Assembly: GCA_013396525.1 (NCBI GenBank)
Contig: VWYX01000784.1
Span: forward strand, 244,281 to 308,280
Origin: Chaetorhynchus papuensis
Lineage: Eukaryota > Chordata > Aves > Passeriformes > Rhipiduridae
Reading direction: 5' to 3'
Length of the DNA: 64,000 bases
This document shows positions 50,671-62,255 of the stretch, piece by piece (position 1 is the first letter of the stretch; every line of letters begins with the position of its first letter). Under the pieces are notes generated by a model. The model had not been told where the DNA came from. It searched no databases and was given only the letters and a program-made list of their open reading frames with translations. A program made the translations under genes and the position numbers.

Positions 50671-50706
50671 ATTCTCGGAGGCTCCGAAGGAGAATTTTTA
50701 TCACAG
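50671..50706 (-). promoter_or_regulatory. Orphan copy of the IL19/20 promoter-like motif
   Basis: On the minus strand this reads GATAAAAATTCTCCTTCGGA then GCC-TCC, matching the IL19/20-like promoter (GATAAAAACTCCTTCGGAGC) apart from a two-base insertion and a nearby one-base gap. No IL-like exon follows it on that strand. Role unknown. Confidence 0.4.
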
Positions 50707-51525
50707 CTGGGACAATCAGTCCCAGCTAAGACAGGACACTCTGTCTGCACAGCCGCTTGGATGGGGCTGCTGTCCATTTCTAGGAAACAAAATAGGACTT
50801 TAAAAGCCTGGGAAATGAATTTTTATGACCTGCTCGTGCACTTTAACACCGGGCAACAAAGCAGTGGCACAAAGCCTGCTCCTGCCCTGGAGGATCCACG
50901 AGGGACCAGACCAGGACTGGAATCCTCCACTGGGATCCTCTGATCCCGTTAGCATCCAGCTGATTTTTGGGAGCACAAACTGAGCTTGCTGAGCAGTGAA
51001 AGTTCACATTGGCTTCAGCAGAAATACGCATTAACAGAGAAAAAAAAATTAATTAAAAATGAAGATTTCAGATGGTTATGTGCATTTGCAGATTAGGATG
51101 CCAAAGGAAGAGAATTTGTCAGTTCATGAAAAGCAGTTCTGCTGAGTGATGCTCTCTGCAGGTTTGATACTGAGATTTAAAAGTAGCAACACTTTTTTTT
51201 CCCCTAACCATACAGCATTCATCTAAAAATAAAAAATGGAACTGTTAGAATGAGGTAGCCTCACGCAGCACCTTGGCTTCTTCGTGTGTCTGCAGCTTTC
51301 CTCCTCAGCCACAGCTAAATTACAAGAAGCAAGCAATGTAAAAAAAAAATGCATAGTCTAAGCACAAAAAAAAAATCGATGGGGTGTGAGTCGAGGAGGG
51401 GGGTCAAAGAACAGGAAACCCAAGTTGACGGGAACCCAAGTGACATTTGGGCTTAATGAATGACTTAAAACCCCAATATTGCTCGTCAGGAAATGGGGAG
51501 AGGAAATGGAGCGATGTTTTGAGAG

Positions 51526-51532
51526 TATAAAT
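51526..51532 (+). promoter_or_regulatory. IL10: IL10 TATA box
   Basis: TATAAAT lies 100 bases before the IL10 ATG, putting the start site near 51557 and leaving a 5' UTR of about 75 bases, similar to the short leader of mammalian IL10. Confidence 0.75.
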
Positions 51533-51631
51533 GAGGGGCTCCATCAAGGTGAAAGCTGCAGATCTGCTCTGTACCCTCCCGTGGGATCCACCCCAGAGCT
51601 GCAGCACAGGGAGGCAGCCCCTTCCCCCAGC

Positions 51632-54526
51632 ATGAGGATCTGCTCCAGGGGCACAGCCGTGCCCGTCCTGCTCCTGCTGCTGCTGCTGCTGCTGCGCCCG
51701 GCGCCCACCCGCACCCAGCCCTCCTGCCCCCACTTCTCCCAGCTCCTGCCCACCAAGCTCAGAGAGCTGAGGGTCAAGTTTGAGGAAATTAAGGATTATT
51801 TTGTAAGTATCGCCCCGCTGCTTTCTCCCCTTTCTGCTTTTCTCGCGAAGTTCTGGGATCTGGAGGAGGGGGAAGAGCTTCCTCCCAGCAGAGATGATTT
51901 GGCTGCGTCGCGTTACGGGTGAGCAAGAGCAGCTCGGTTTCACTGCTCACCGAGAGAAAATCTGCTGGGCTTTTCTTCCTAGTTTTAGTTACAATGAACT
52001 CGAGATTTCATAACGAACCTTTGCAAATAGCCAAGCTTCCCACAAAACATTGCAAACCAAGTTAATCGCTGAATTAATAGGAAGGAAATTGTCTTTTCTT
52101 TAGGGCAACAAGGTCCAGCCCTGCTGAAGTCAGTGCCAGGTGAAAAGGGAAATCTTTTGCTGCAGATTTTTTCTTTGAAAGAGCCACAAAAGCCTGCACT
52201 GGGTGTTTTATGAGTGGAGGGGCAGAGCAGTAACTGAGCACCTGCTCTGGTGCCTGTGCAAGGTCACTGCTCTGCATCGCAGGAGCCTCAGGGCTGCTGA
52301 GCAAACAGCACACGACGCACTCAGAGCATCTGCCACGGCATCAGCACTGACAGAGGTGGCTGCTCACAGCTCTGTTGCTGTTTTAGTCCATGGCAGTGTG
52401 TTTTAGCAATAAAACAAGATAATTCTCCAGATTGAATCTCAAGCTGATGCCACGGCTCGTATTCGTTATCAAACGAACACAGCCAAGACTTCAGATGTAG
52501 AGCTCGCTGTGAATCTCCCAGATCTTGTTGGGAAGGAATATTTTTAACCTCTCAGGGCAGCTTTCAAGCCTCTGATGCTTTGAGCCCACCCCACTGCAGC
52601 TGGTGCAACGGAGGCACCTCGAGAACAAACTCCCACTTTCCCCACCAGCTGGAGGCTTGCAGGGGGAACAGAACCAGGGGGATTAAACCCTCGTGCCCCA
52701 GCAGAGAGGCTGGGCTGGCTCCCAGGGGCTGCCACGGCTCTGGCTCCTCTCTGAGGAGCGTTGCTGCCTGCAGCAGCCCCCTCACACAGCAACACCCTGC
52801 CCGGCTGAGGCGAGCGAGCGGCTCCAGCTCAGCCGGAGCAGTTTCACATTACCCAAATCAATGGCACCAAAGGCTGTGGTTTCATTTTCCTGCTGTCCTG
52901 ACCCAACAGTCCTCGTGCTGCAAGGCTGGGGACCAGAGAATGGGTGACTCCTGTGCCTGGTGTCACCGTGCTCTGCACCCTCTGCGCTGGGTGCCCTCTG
53001 CCTTTGCTGCGGGGAGACCCCGAATGCAGACAAGGGAAGGATCATTTGTTAGGGCAAATTGAAAGAATTGCCTGCCTGCCTGCAAAAGCTCATTTCTCAA
53101 TTCCATCCTCCCCCAGCAATCGAAAGACGACGACCTCAGCCTCCAACTGCTCAGCCCCGACCTGCTGGAGGAATTCAAGGTAAGAATCGCGTTCCCCCGC
53201 GAGTTCCTTCTCCTTCCCCATCCTTCCCCGGCGTTTCCTAAGAGGGGAAGCCGGCTGGAAACCGGGGGCATGTGCTGCTGACAGGCCAGGCCGGCTGTGC
53301 CACCCTGCAGGGACACGTGTGGCTGCGGCGGGGCTGGCGCTGCCTCCCCCGCGGCCAGCGCGGCTCCCCCGCCCGGCCCTGGCTTGTGCAAACACCCGCA
53401 GCCGGTGCCGGTGGCCGTCCCCAACCAGGCTTCCCCCTCCTGTCGCCCCAGGGGAGCCTCGGCTGCCAGTCGGTGTCGGAGATGATGGGGTTCTACATGG
53501 AGGAGGTGCTGCCCAGCGCCATGAGGAGCAGCACGCAGCACCAGGAGAGCGTGGGCCACCTGGGCAACCTCCTGCTGAGCCTCAGGACCATGATGAGGCG
53601 CTGTGTGAGTGGGGCTCGGCGGCACGGGGGTGGGCACGGTGGGCAGAGGGTCCCCAGGAGCAGGGCAGGTGCGGGGGGGTGGGATGGGCTGGAGGAGCAG
53701 GGATGCAGGCGGGCAGGGCCCTGCAGGATGGGGTTTGTGCTCGCCATCAGTTCAATGATGATGGTGCAGGAGCCCTGCACGTCAGAGCCCGGCTGAACAG
53801 AGGAAGGGAGGGCAGGAGGAGATCCATCCCTTACCTGGATGCTGGAGCTCCCAAAATCACACCTGGTGCAGCCATGAGTCCATCAGCGGAGGCAGACGGG
53901 ACAAACCCTGTCCCAGACAGGGAGCTGGGGATGGGCTGAGGGTCCAGGCTTGGGTCACTCCGGGCTCCTTCCATCAGCAAAGCAGCTGGAATTGCTGCCC
54001 CCGTGGCCCCACAGGGGAAGGGGAAGGTGAGGAGCAGCAGTGGCAGGGGACAGGAGGAGGGGGCAGCCCTGGGGAGGAGCCCCCGGGGCTGAGGCCGCTG
54101 CTCGTGTCCCTTTGCAGCACAAATTCTTCACGTGCGAGGAGAGGAGCAGGAGCATGAGGCTCATCAAGGAGACCTTCACTAAGGTAAGGCCACACTCAGG
54201 GGAGGAACCTGCTGCCACGGCTGGGCAGAGGTCTGGGAGTGGAGAACAGAATCCCAGAGAGTCTTTAATCACACGAATTCTTGCAGCAGAGGAATCCAGA
54301 GAGCGATGATGGAAGGGTGGGAATTCCCAGGGGATTGGGCAGAGAAGCTGGAGGTGCCCGTGGAAGGAGAACTTGCCCAGGCACCGTTCATATCTGTGAC
54401 AGTCACACTAAACACACCCGGCTTTCCCTGCAGATGGACAAGAACGGAATCTACAAGGCCATGGGAGAGTTTGACATCTTCATCAACTACATCGAAAAAT
54501 ATTTGACGACGAGGAGAAAGAATTGA
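51632..54526 (+). CDS. IL10: Interleukin-10
   Basis: Five phase-0 exons: 51632–51802, 53117–53179, 53452–53604, 54118–54183 and 54434–54526, giving 181 residues (human 178). The signal peptide has a core of nine leucines, mostly CTG codons. The mature part carries CPHFSQLLPTKLRELRVKF (helix A), DDDLSLQLLSPDLLEEFK, LGCQSVSEMMGFYMEEVLP, the TMMRRC|HKFFTCEERS junction with the structural cysteines, and the strongly conserved end NGIYKAMGEFDIFINYIEKY. Exon count, sizes and phases equal those of mammalian IL10. It is a secreted dimer that signals through IL10RA/IL10RB to STAT3 and restrains inflammation. The first ATG downstream of the TATA box opens the frame. It is divergent from the IL19/20-like gene and convergent with MAPKAPK2, as in other vertebrates. 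Confidence 0.98.
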
Positions 54527-55096
54527 GAGCATCCCTGGGTCTGCATCTTCCACACCAAATCCTGCTACTTGTTCAAGAATCACTTCAGGCTGCAAGAGCT
54601 CAAATGAAGTTGGCTCGGGGTTCAGGTCGAGAGTTACAGGTTAATAACTTCCAGCTTAATATTGTATTTAAAAGTTATTTTTTTAATAGTTGAGTTTATT
54701 ATTTATTACTTCTAATACCTCAGTGTTGATGTTTACAATGTGTTTTTGTAGAAAGGAGTGATGAGCCTGTAAATTACTATTTATTGTTCGATATTTTAAT
54801 ACTGTTTATCATAGTGCTATTTTATTCATAGCTTCAAAACATCCGAAGCAGCATTTTTCTGGAGGGCAGACAACGAGCTGAGCTTATCCCGAGTGCAATT
54901 CCACTCCTGATTAGGGGCAATTCCAGCTCTGAGTTCAACAAAATTTAATTTTAAGCAAATGATCCTCTCCTCATATCCCATCTCTCTATTTATGCAATCA
55001 GGGGGGTTTATGTCTAGGAGGAGAACAAGCCACAGCAACAGCTTGGTTAACTCTGCCTTAGACTTCAGCCTGTAGATTAGCCCAGACTAAATTAAA
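54527..55096 (+). other. IL10: IL10 3' UTR with AU-rich elements
   Basis: AT-rich sequence after the stop has AUUUA pentamers at 54666–54670, 54701–54705 and 54779–54783. Such elements recruit TTP-type decay factors, whose activity is opposed by MAPKAPK2. No AATAAA is close; ATTAAA at 55091–55096 may be the poly(A) signal, or AATAAA at 55995–56000 may serve a longer form. Confidence 0.65.
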
Positions 55097-55349
55097 AAAA
55101 TTAGTAGTAGGAATGAAACGTTTGGTTCTAATCGAACTTGACTTAAATATTGCTCAGTATCTGCCTTCCAGAGCTGCTGTGTCGGCCACTCTGCACTTTC
55201 CAAAGTTAACCTTACCATTTTCCAGTCTCTGACTGGGTTTTACTCACCGTTTTACTGTCGTTAATTTCCTTGTAGAAGTTAGAGGATATTTAATTAACCA
55301 CCATTTTAAGGTGGCTTGGGTAATTTGCATTCAAATCCATGAGGCTGCT

Positions 55350-56010
55350 CCCAGCGCTGCCGACAGCGGGATTGCATTTTTAATCCCCGCGAGCAGTGGG
55401 AGCAGCTCCGGTGCCCCAAAAGTGGCTGATTTGAGGGCTCAGCGTCCCCCTCACCCCGCTGTCCTGCGCGGCCCCGGGAGGACGCTGAGCCGGAGGAAAA
55501 CGCCACAACCCCCGAGAGGCTTTCACTTCTAACATTTAGGAGTGAAAGGGCCCCCACCCGATGAAACACTGCCAGTTTGGTGTTCGCTGTGCAAGTCCCG
55601 GCTGAGGAGAGGTTATTTTACACCGGATTTACCCTTCCTGGACCTTTTCGGCGGCGGCAGGGAATTCCTGCCCGCCCGGGAGCCGCGCATCCCGGGGCAG
55701 GGCAGCGATGCTGCTCCGTGGCTCGCTCCTCCCGCTGGAATCACGGGCTCAAGGGCAGCCGAAGACTGTAAAACTTAAATTAAGCTCCTTCCCAGGGCAC
55801 ATTAAGCTCCCGCTGAGTCAATTCTGCGCTCGTTTCTCCCCCAAACACCTTGAACCCGATGTTGCGGGAGAAGCGAGGGCAGCCCTGGAGCCAAGGGCGA
55901 CACCGGCTCCTCTCCTGGGGGGTCCCACGGCTTCTGTCACCGCGTGAACTTTTCGCCTATTTATCTGTATGAAAAGAAATCCTTTATTTTTGCTAATAAA
56001 GACTTTCTAA
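55350..56010. other. GC/CpG-rich block ending in a strong poly(A) signal
   Basis: A CpG-rich stretch (about 55.35–55.95 kb) is followed by GCTAATAAAGACTTTCTAAT, a good poly(A) site on the plus strand, with TTTATT (a signal on the minus strand) about 14 bases upstream. No protein is recognised. Confidence 0.4.
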
Positions 56011-58115
56011 TGAATCAATGCCTCCGTGCTGTTCTTGCGAGCTGTACAGGGCTGTGAATCAGCCCGGGTGCGCGGATGCTGTGCCCGGTGTCACCGCGCT
56101 GGGACGGAGCCCGGCGGGCACAGATCCGGGTGGGAAGGACCGCCAGGGAGGAATTGCGTGTGTTAACGACCGGGGAGGTGAGAAAACCTGAGGTCCTCAC
56201 ATTCAAAAGCAAATTTGTCACAAAATACCTGTTACTGATCTCTTAGAGCAGAGAAACTCCAGCCCCGGGGGCTTCGCGGGTCCCTCCAGGCTCTTCAGCC
56301 TCCAATCCGTGTCCAAGCAGTGCCAGGGCTTAAAGAAACGGGGGGGAAAACCCCAAAGGGCAGCGTGAAGAGCTGGGAGACTCAGGGCAGTTCACCCAGG
56401 TGACCTCATTCCATCCAGAACCTTGGCACCAGAGTCATCCACTGTCCCTCCAGCTGCACCCTGACCGTGCAGGCAGCAGCTCTGCAGATCCCTTAGGTCC
56501 CAGCATCAACTAAGCCCAAAATATCAGTGTTTGGGGGAAATAAACCAAATAAACCCCAACCTTTTGCTTCTCCTGCCTCCCCAAAAGCTGCTGTGAGCCC
56601 CGGCTCGGCTCCTCATGCCCCAGGGCTTAGTGCTGATGTAGTTCCTGCCAATCTCAGTAGCAGTCTGGGTGTTACAGTAACAGCACGAAGCCGTGGTGGA
56701 GATCAAAGGTGGTGGTTTCTGGTTTTGTTATCCCACAGAAGTTGGGTTTCCTTGCTGGGTATCCTCGCCCTGAGAGCGCTGCCTGATCAGCAGCCCCAGC
56801 CCTGAGAGCCCAAATCACCTCCCCGAGCTCGGCTGCTCCTGCTCTGCCCCAGGGCGGAGCCTCCCACCACCCCAAATTCTGCATCTCGACCTGGGGCTGC
56901 CTCAGACCTTTCTGCTGCCTTGGGGAGCTGCTGCTTCTGCTTTTGCTTTTTGTCTCTTTAGAAACTGTCCTCAAAGCCTCCCAGGGGGCCACAAAGACCA
57001 GGGACAAGTCTTGAGGTGATAGGAGGGACCTTGAACACAAAAGGGGCAAAATCAAACCAAGCAAACTCTGCTATAACTTCTTTTGAATTGTTGAAGCTTT
57101 CAGAACTTTCCTCATTTTGTTGTGGTTGTAGTTCACACTTGTTATTTAACTCAAACTGGCTGCACCGCTCAGGCCCACGCAGCTCCTGCCTCTCTGTGTC
57201 CTAGATTTTGGCAGCACGTGACTGAAATTGGGGCTTTTGTCATGAAAGAGGCCAAGGGGAGCAGCAAAAGCAGGGCTGTGAGCCCCAGCTGGGAACGTAA
57301 ATCACCGAGGGGAGCGGGGGAATGGCAGAGCTGCCAATTCCTTACCTCAGGCTGTGAGAGGCTGAGTAATTCCCGGAGCTGGGCACTGCCGAAGGTGCCA
57401 CCGATGCTCATCTCCATCTCCCAGGGCCAGCAGCCCTCGGGCCCCGCATCCCAGCCCGGAGCTCTGGAGTCACCCACCTCCCGTTCCAGGTGGATAGTGA
57501 GGGGAAACCAGAGCTGGGCAGCGCTGGGACTGCACCCCGAGCTCCCCAGGGACTGCACCCCAAGTTCCCCATCCCCAAAACCCCCGGGTTACCCGTGGTT
57601 AGTGGGGATACACCCCAGCAGGACGCATCCGAGGCGGGGAAGGGATCCAGCCCTGACACCCCAACCCGGCAGAAGCCTTGCCCCATCCCTGCTGCTCCCA
57701 GAGCGTGTTCAGAGCACAAAGAAAGCCGATAAATGCTGGTTATGAAGCAAGCAAAGCCACCCGGTCCTCGAGGCTGGCGGGCAGACGGAGCAGGGGCTGC
57801 GTGGGACGGCGGGGCCGCCTGGCAGCGGCTTCTCAGCAAGGTGCCCGCTTTCGGCGAAGCTCCGTTCGCACGGGGCCGGGCCCTGCCGCAGCCGAGCCCC
57901 CGGCGAGCCCCGGCAGCCCCGAGCTGGAGGTTTCGCAATGACTCAGGGCTGGCTCGCCCGAGAGCAGCGGAGCCCGGGCGGGCTGGGGGAGCAGCACCCA
58001 CAGCAACCGGCGCCGCTCGCTCTCCCCTCCGCGCTGGATCGCTGGATCCTGACTCAGCCTGGGGCTCTGGGGAGGGCTCAGACCCCACATCGAAGCCTGG
58101 GGAGGCTCATGAGCA

Positions 58116-58400
58116 CCGAATGGTTTGGGTTGGAAGGGATCTTAATGGTCACCTTGTTCCCACCCTGTGCCGTGGGCAGGGACACCCCCGTCCATCCCGG
58201 GGTGCTCCAAGTCCCCGTCTCCCAGGGAGACAGCAGCCACCACCTCTTTCAGCAGCCTATTTCAGTGCTCGTTTTAAAAAGCTTCTCCCCTATATGTAGT
58301 CTAAATCTATTTTAATTAAAACCATTATCCCCTCTCGTCTCACAACGAGCTCTTCTGAGCTGTTCATCCCCACCTGCCTTAAAAGCCTCCTTTGAGCACC
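58116..58400 (-). mobile_element. CR1 LINE fragment, about 285 bp
   Basis: Runs from GAATGGTTTGGGTTGGAAGG through GGGTGCTCCAAGTCC to the inner part with CTAAATCTATTTTAATTAAA and ACCATTATCCCCTC, the usual CR1 3' UTR and C-terminal coding region in complement. Confidence 0.9.
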
Positions 58401-60152
58401 AAAAGTCCCCAGAGCAGCAAGGACAACCTGAGGGCACAGAGGTGCACCAGCCCTGTGCCATTTGGGGTGCCAGGGATGCATTAATCAGTGGCAGAGGGTG
58501 GGACACGGGCACCGACACTCCCGGGGCTGTCGGATGGCGATGCAGAGCAAGGAAGGGAGTGGAGCTGCTTCCCACCCCTGCCAGACCTTCAGGTGCTGCA
58601 ATCAGGGCACCTCTCTGGGCTTTCCAGCGGGAGAGGAGATGGAGATTCCAGCCCACAGCGCAGGGAGAGCACCTCAGCTGCTCGGGGCGGGGGATCCAGA
58701 GGTTTGACACAGCCAGTTCTCATTTTCTGCCTTGTGACCTGCTGCCTTTGGCCTCCCAGCGGGGTCTCTCCACCATTTCATCACACCCTGAAGCAACCAA
58801 AGCATCTCCTTTTCTCCAGAGCTGGACTACAAGGTTCCTTTCCTGGCAGTAGCACCAGATTTACTTTTGTTCTGAGCTGAAACTTGGTTTCCTGACTCTT
58901 TTGCAATGCCGAGCCCGGCTGCTGTGACTGGCACATCTCACACAGCCTCTCCACAACCTGCTGGGTCTCATTTTCAGAGCACTGAGGAACAGCTTTGCCT
59001 TTCCTGGTTGGAAAGGGCGCTGTGAAAGCCTGGAGCGGGATTCCTGCGGGCAATTTCTGGAGAGAGCCTCGCTCTGAGCAAAAATCACATCTCGTTCTTT
59101 TGCCTTCCCAGCCAGATCTCCATCAGCACCTGTCCCTTCACAGCCAGCCCTCAGCAGGGTCCCTGCAGCCCCAGGCCTGATGCCAAAGGATCCTTTATAA
59201 ATCCAGCATTTTCTGAGCATTAAGCAATTGAGCCTCGCACCAGGAAATCCTGACATCCCCCTGATGTGCCCGGTCCTAATGCTCAGAAAAACGCAGCCAT
59301 CGACTGATTTTTGCACGGAATCTTTGCCTTTTTGAGGCGTCCAGCTCAGCAGGAGGCGTGCCCGGGGTACAAACCAAGCCAGGGCAGACAGGCAGCCAAG
59401 CCAAAGCCTCCCTGGCCAGCAGAAGGTGGCAGCGGACTGAGAGCAGCTCTGCAAATCCTGAGAGCCCAGACATGGAAAAACAACTGCTCTCAGCGGTAAA
59501 TAAGTGCAATAAACAGTAAATAATCCCCTCATCACAGAACAAAGGGCAGCAGTGAAACAGCAACCAGCCGAGGGCTCCTCGAGTGCTGTTGCACAACATC
59601 CACACGAGGCACAGGACGTTTTGTCCTCCTGGGGCTGTCCAGAGTTGATCAACACCATGGGAGCACAGCAAACCACGGCTGGAGGAAGGGGCTTCACCTC
59701 CATCCTTGCAAGAGCAGCAGACACTCCTCGTGGTGACAGAGTAAGAACAGAGATCTCTGTGATTCACCCCTCTGGTAGCAGCAAACACCAACGACCTGCC
59801 TGGAGCAGAGCCAGATTTTGATCAAAATCACCTCAAAAGCGAGAAATATAGATATATATATATATACACATTTATTTTCCTTAGCAGGAAGCTTGATACT
59901 AAAAATAAAGCAGGTGGGGTGAGGAGAGAGGGGTTATTTTTCTACCAACGACTGAAAATTTCAAATGTTGCAGTGAATCTTTCACAAATTCCTTTGGAGT
60001 CAGCAGGTCGCAGGTGCCCACAGGTTTCCATGCTCTGCTCCCCACTGCAGCTGACTCCTGCAAACAGCCATGGCCACCACCTCCCACAGGTCCCAGACCA
60101 GCACCTCAATCCAGGATTTCATCTCCTGGCTGCCCCTGGGTTGTTTTTTTCC

Positions 60153-60215
60153 CAAACCACAGAACCCCAGAATGATTCTGGAAGGGACCTTAGAGCTCAT
60201 CTCCTTCCGTGGTGT
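60153..60215 (-). mobile_element. Short CR1 3' fragment
   Basis: CAGAATGATTCTGGAAGGGA followed by CCTTAGAGCTCATCTCC matches the complement of a CR1 end. Confidence 0.7.
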
Positions 60216-60887
60216 GTGAGTTCATCTCACCTTCCCCAAACCAACCTGGATTCCTTCGTGCTGCTTTGCCCACCCTTACCTGATGCCAGGGGGCACAGAG
60301 CCCACAGCATTCCAGCAGCTCTCCTCTGCCCTCTCCTCTGCTCTCCAGCCCCTCGTGAGCGGATCTGCCCCAAAATTTGGGTTTCAAGTCTAAAAGCAAC
60401 GAGATGCGGCCCCGTGTGAGCGAGCCCGTTCTCACCAGCCGCCCACACGGCCCCAGCTATTCCCTTTAGCATCAACAGCTTTACAGAAAACACAGCCAGG
60501 GCTCATCCACCCAGGCACCGAAAGCAGTGACAGAAAGAGAGAGTCTGGGTGCAGCAGCGAGGGCAAAGCCCCTCCAGAGGGACATTTCTGCTGGGGAGAG
60601 TGGGAAAGTGGAGGGTGGGTGAGGTGACACCTTGTGCACCCCTTCTTCTCCAGGAGCTGGGACGTTCAGGAAGGCCTGGGAAGCTTCAGGACCACCCTGG
60701 GAGACCCTCTCTCCACTGATGACTTCAATTCCCGTGCCAAAACTGAGGGGAATGGAGGGGGGAAACCAGCCATGGGTGCCCACTCTGCTCTTCCCTCCCC
60801 AAACACTCGCAGAAAACATTTCAAATCTCCCCACCGGAGCTGAGATTTGTGCCGGTGGGCAGCGGAATTTCCACAACAGGATCTCAG

Positions 60888-61165
60888 TAATAGAACAGTC
60901 ACAGACTGGTTGGGGTGGGAAGGGACCTTAAAGCCCACCCAGTGCCACCCCTGCCATGGCAGGGACACCTTCCACCGTCCCAGGCTGCCCCCAGCCCCAA
61001 TGTCCAGCCTGGCCTTGGGCACTGCCAGGGATCCAGGGGCATCCACAGCTGCTCTGGGCACCCTGTGCCAGGGCCTGCCCACCCTCCCAGGGAACAATTC
61101 CTTCCTGATTCCCAGTCCAAACCAGCTCTCTCCCAGTCTGAAGCCGTTCCCAGTGTCCCATCATC
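60888..61165 (-). mobile_element. CR1 LINE fragment, about 280 bp
   Basis: A well-preserved complement of the CR1 3' end: GGGACCTTAAAGCCCACCCA, then the CTGCCATGGCAGGGACACC stretch, then TCCAGCCTGGCCTTGGGCAC and GGGAACAATTCCTTCC. Confidence 0.9.
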
Positions 61166-61432
61166 CCATTAAACACAGCAGGGACGCACAGCAGAGCCCG
61201 GCGAGCCCTGGCGGGACCATCCCCCATCCACCCCACTTCCTCCCCCGCAGAAGGTGATGAGGGTGAGGAAGGCACGCCAGGACCTCGCCACTTCCCCCTC
61301 TCCCGCAGCCCCGGCGGTGCCAGCGGGGACCGGGCACGGCCGCTGGCAGCCGCAGCAGCCCCGACACCGGAGGTGCAGTGTCCCCTGCTGGTACCGGGGC
61401 GCACGGACACGCGTCCCGAGGGATCCACACCT

Positions 61433-62040
61433 TCATCCCACATTGGCCCACAGCATCCCACAGCATCCCACAGCATCCCACAGCATCCCACAGCATCCCA
61501 CACCATCATCCCACATTGTCCCACAGCAACCCACACCATCCCACACTGGCCCACAGCATCCCACAGCATCCCACAGCATCCCACAGCATCCCAGAGCATC
61601 CCACACCATCCCAGAGCATCCCACACCATCCCACACCATCATCCCACATTGTCCCACAGCACCCCACACCATCCCACACAACCCCAGACCATTCCACATT
61701 GACCCACATCATTCTACACCACCCTACACCATCCCACACCATCACCCCACACCATCCCAGAGCATCCCAGAGCATCCCAGATCATCCCACACCATCCCAC
61801 ACCATCATCCCACACTGTCCCACACTGTCCCACATCATCCCACATTGTCCCACAGCACCCCAGACCATCCCAGACCATCCCAGAACATCCCACAGCACCC
61901 CACAGCACCATCCCACACCGTCCCACCCCGTCCCACAGCACCCCAGACCGTCCCACACTACCCCAAACCACCCCACATCATCCCACATCGTTCCACACCA
62001 TCATCCCACACCATCCCACACCACCCCACACCACCCCAGA
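61433..62040. repeat. Decamer satellite (CATCCCACAV)n, about 600 bp
   Basis: About sixty units of ten bases, mainly CATCCCACAG and CATCCCACAC, with variants such as CATTGTCCCA. Because ten bases cycle through all three frames every 30, the array keeps long frames open on both strands (up to 335 codons, His-Pro-Ser-rich or Trp-Gly-rich); these are artefacts. Confidence 0.95.
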
Positions 62041-62255
62041 GCCCCAGCCCAGGGTGGGTGACATGTGCTGGGGAGGGAACTCCCTCTGCAGCAGCCACCA
62101 GAGCTGGAGCAGCTGTCCCCAGGCAAGGGGGTGCAGTGCCCCTGGAGAACATCCTGGGGAGCTCAGCCTCTCTGGTGGAAAAAAGAGCGATTTTAGGACA
62201 CAGCTGGAGCACTGGGGGGGCTCTTCACAGCCACACAAAGCAAGGAGGAGAGACT

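Larger units (their letters stand above)
40019..51470. other. IL19/20–IL10 spacer, about 11 kb
   Basis: No second IL19/20/24-type gene and no other coding exon is recognised. The interval holds CR1 fragments, the 20-bp array at 44.57 kb, CTG and CTT microsatellites, GC-rich blocks near 42.4–43.1 and 49.2–49.7 kb, and a copy of the IL19/20 promoter-like motif near 50.68 kb. Regulatory function of the GC-rich blocks is possible but unproven. Confidence 0.5.
56010..61430. other. IL10–MAPKAPK2 spacer
   Basis: No gene is recognised. The interval contains a CpG-rich segment at about 57.75–58.05 kb, four CR1 pieces (58.1, 60.15, 60.9 kb and neighbours) and a short (AT)n run near 59849–59867. Confidence 0.5.

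Noticed and set aside
43022..58056. TGASTCA (AP-1-like) sites around IL10 as an enhancer cluster
   Set aside because: The number seen is about what chance predicts for a 7-base motif in 64 kb; no clustering beyond that.
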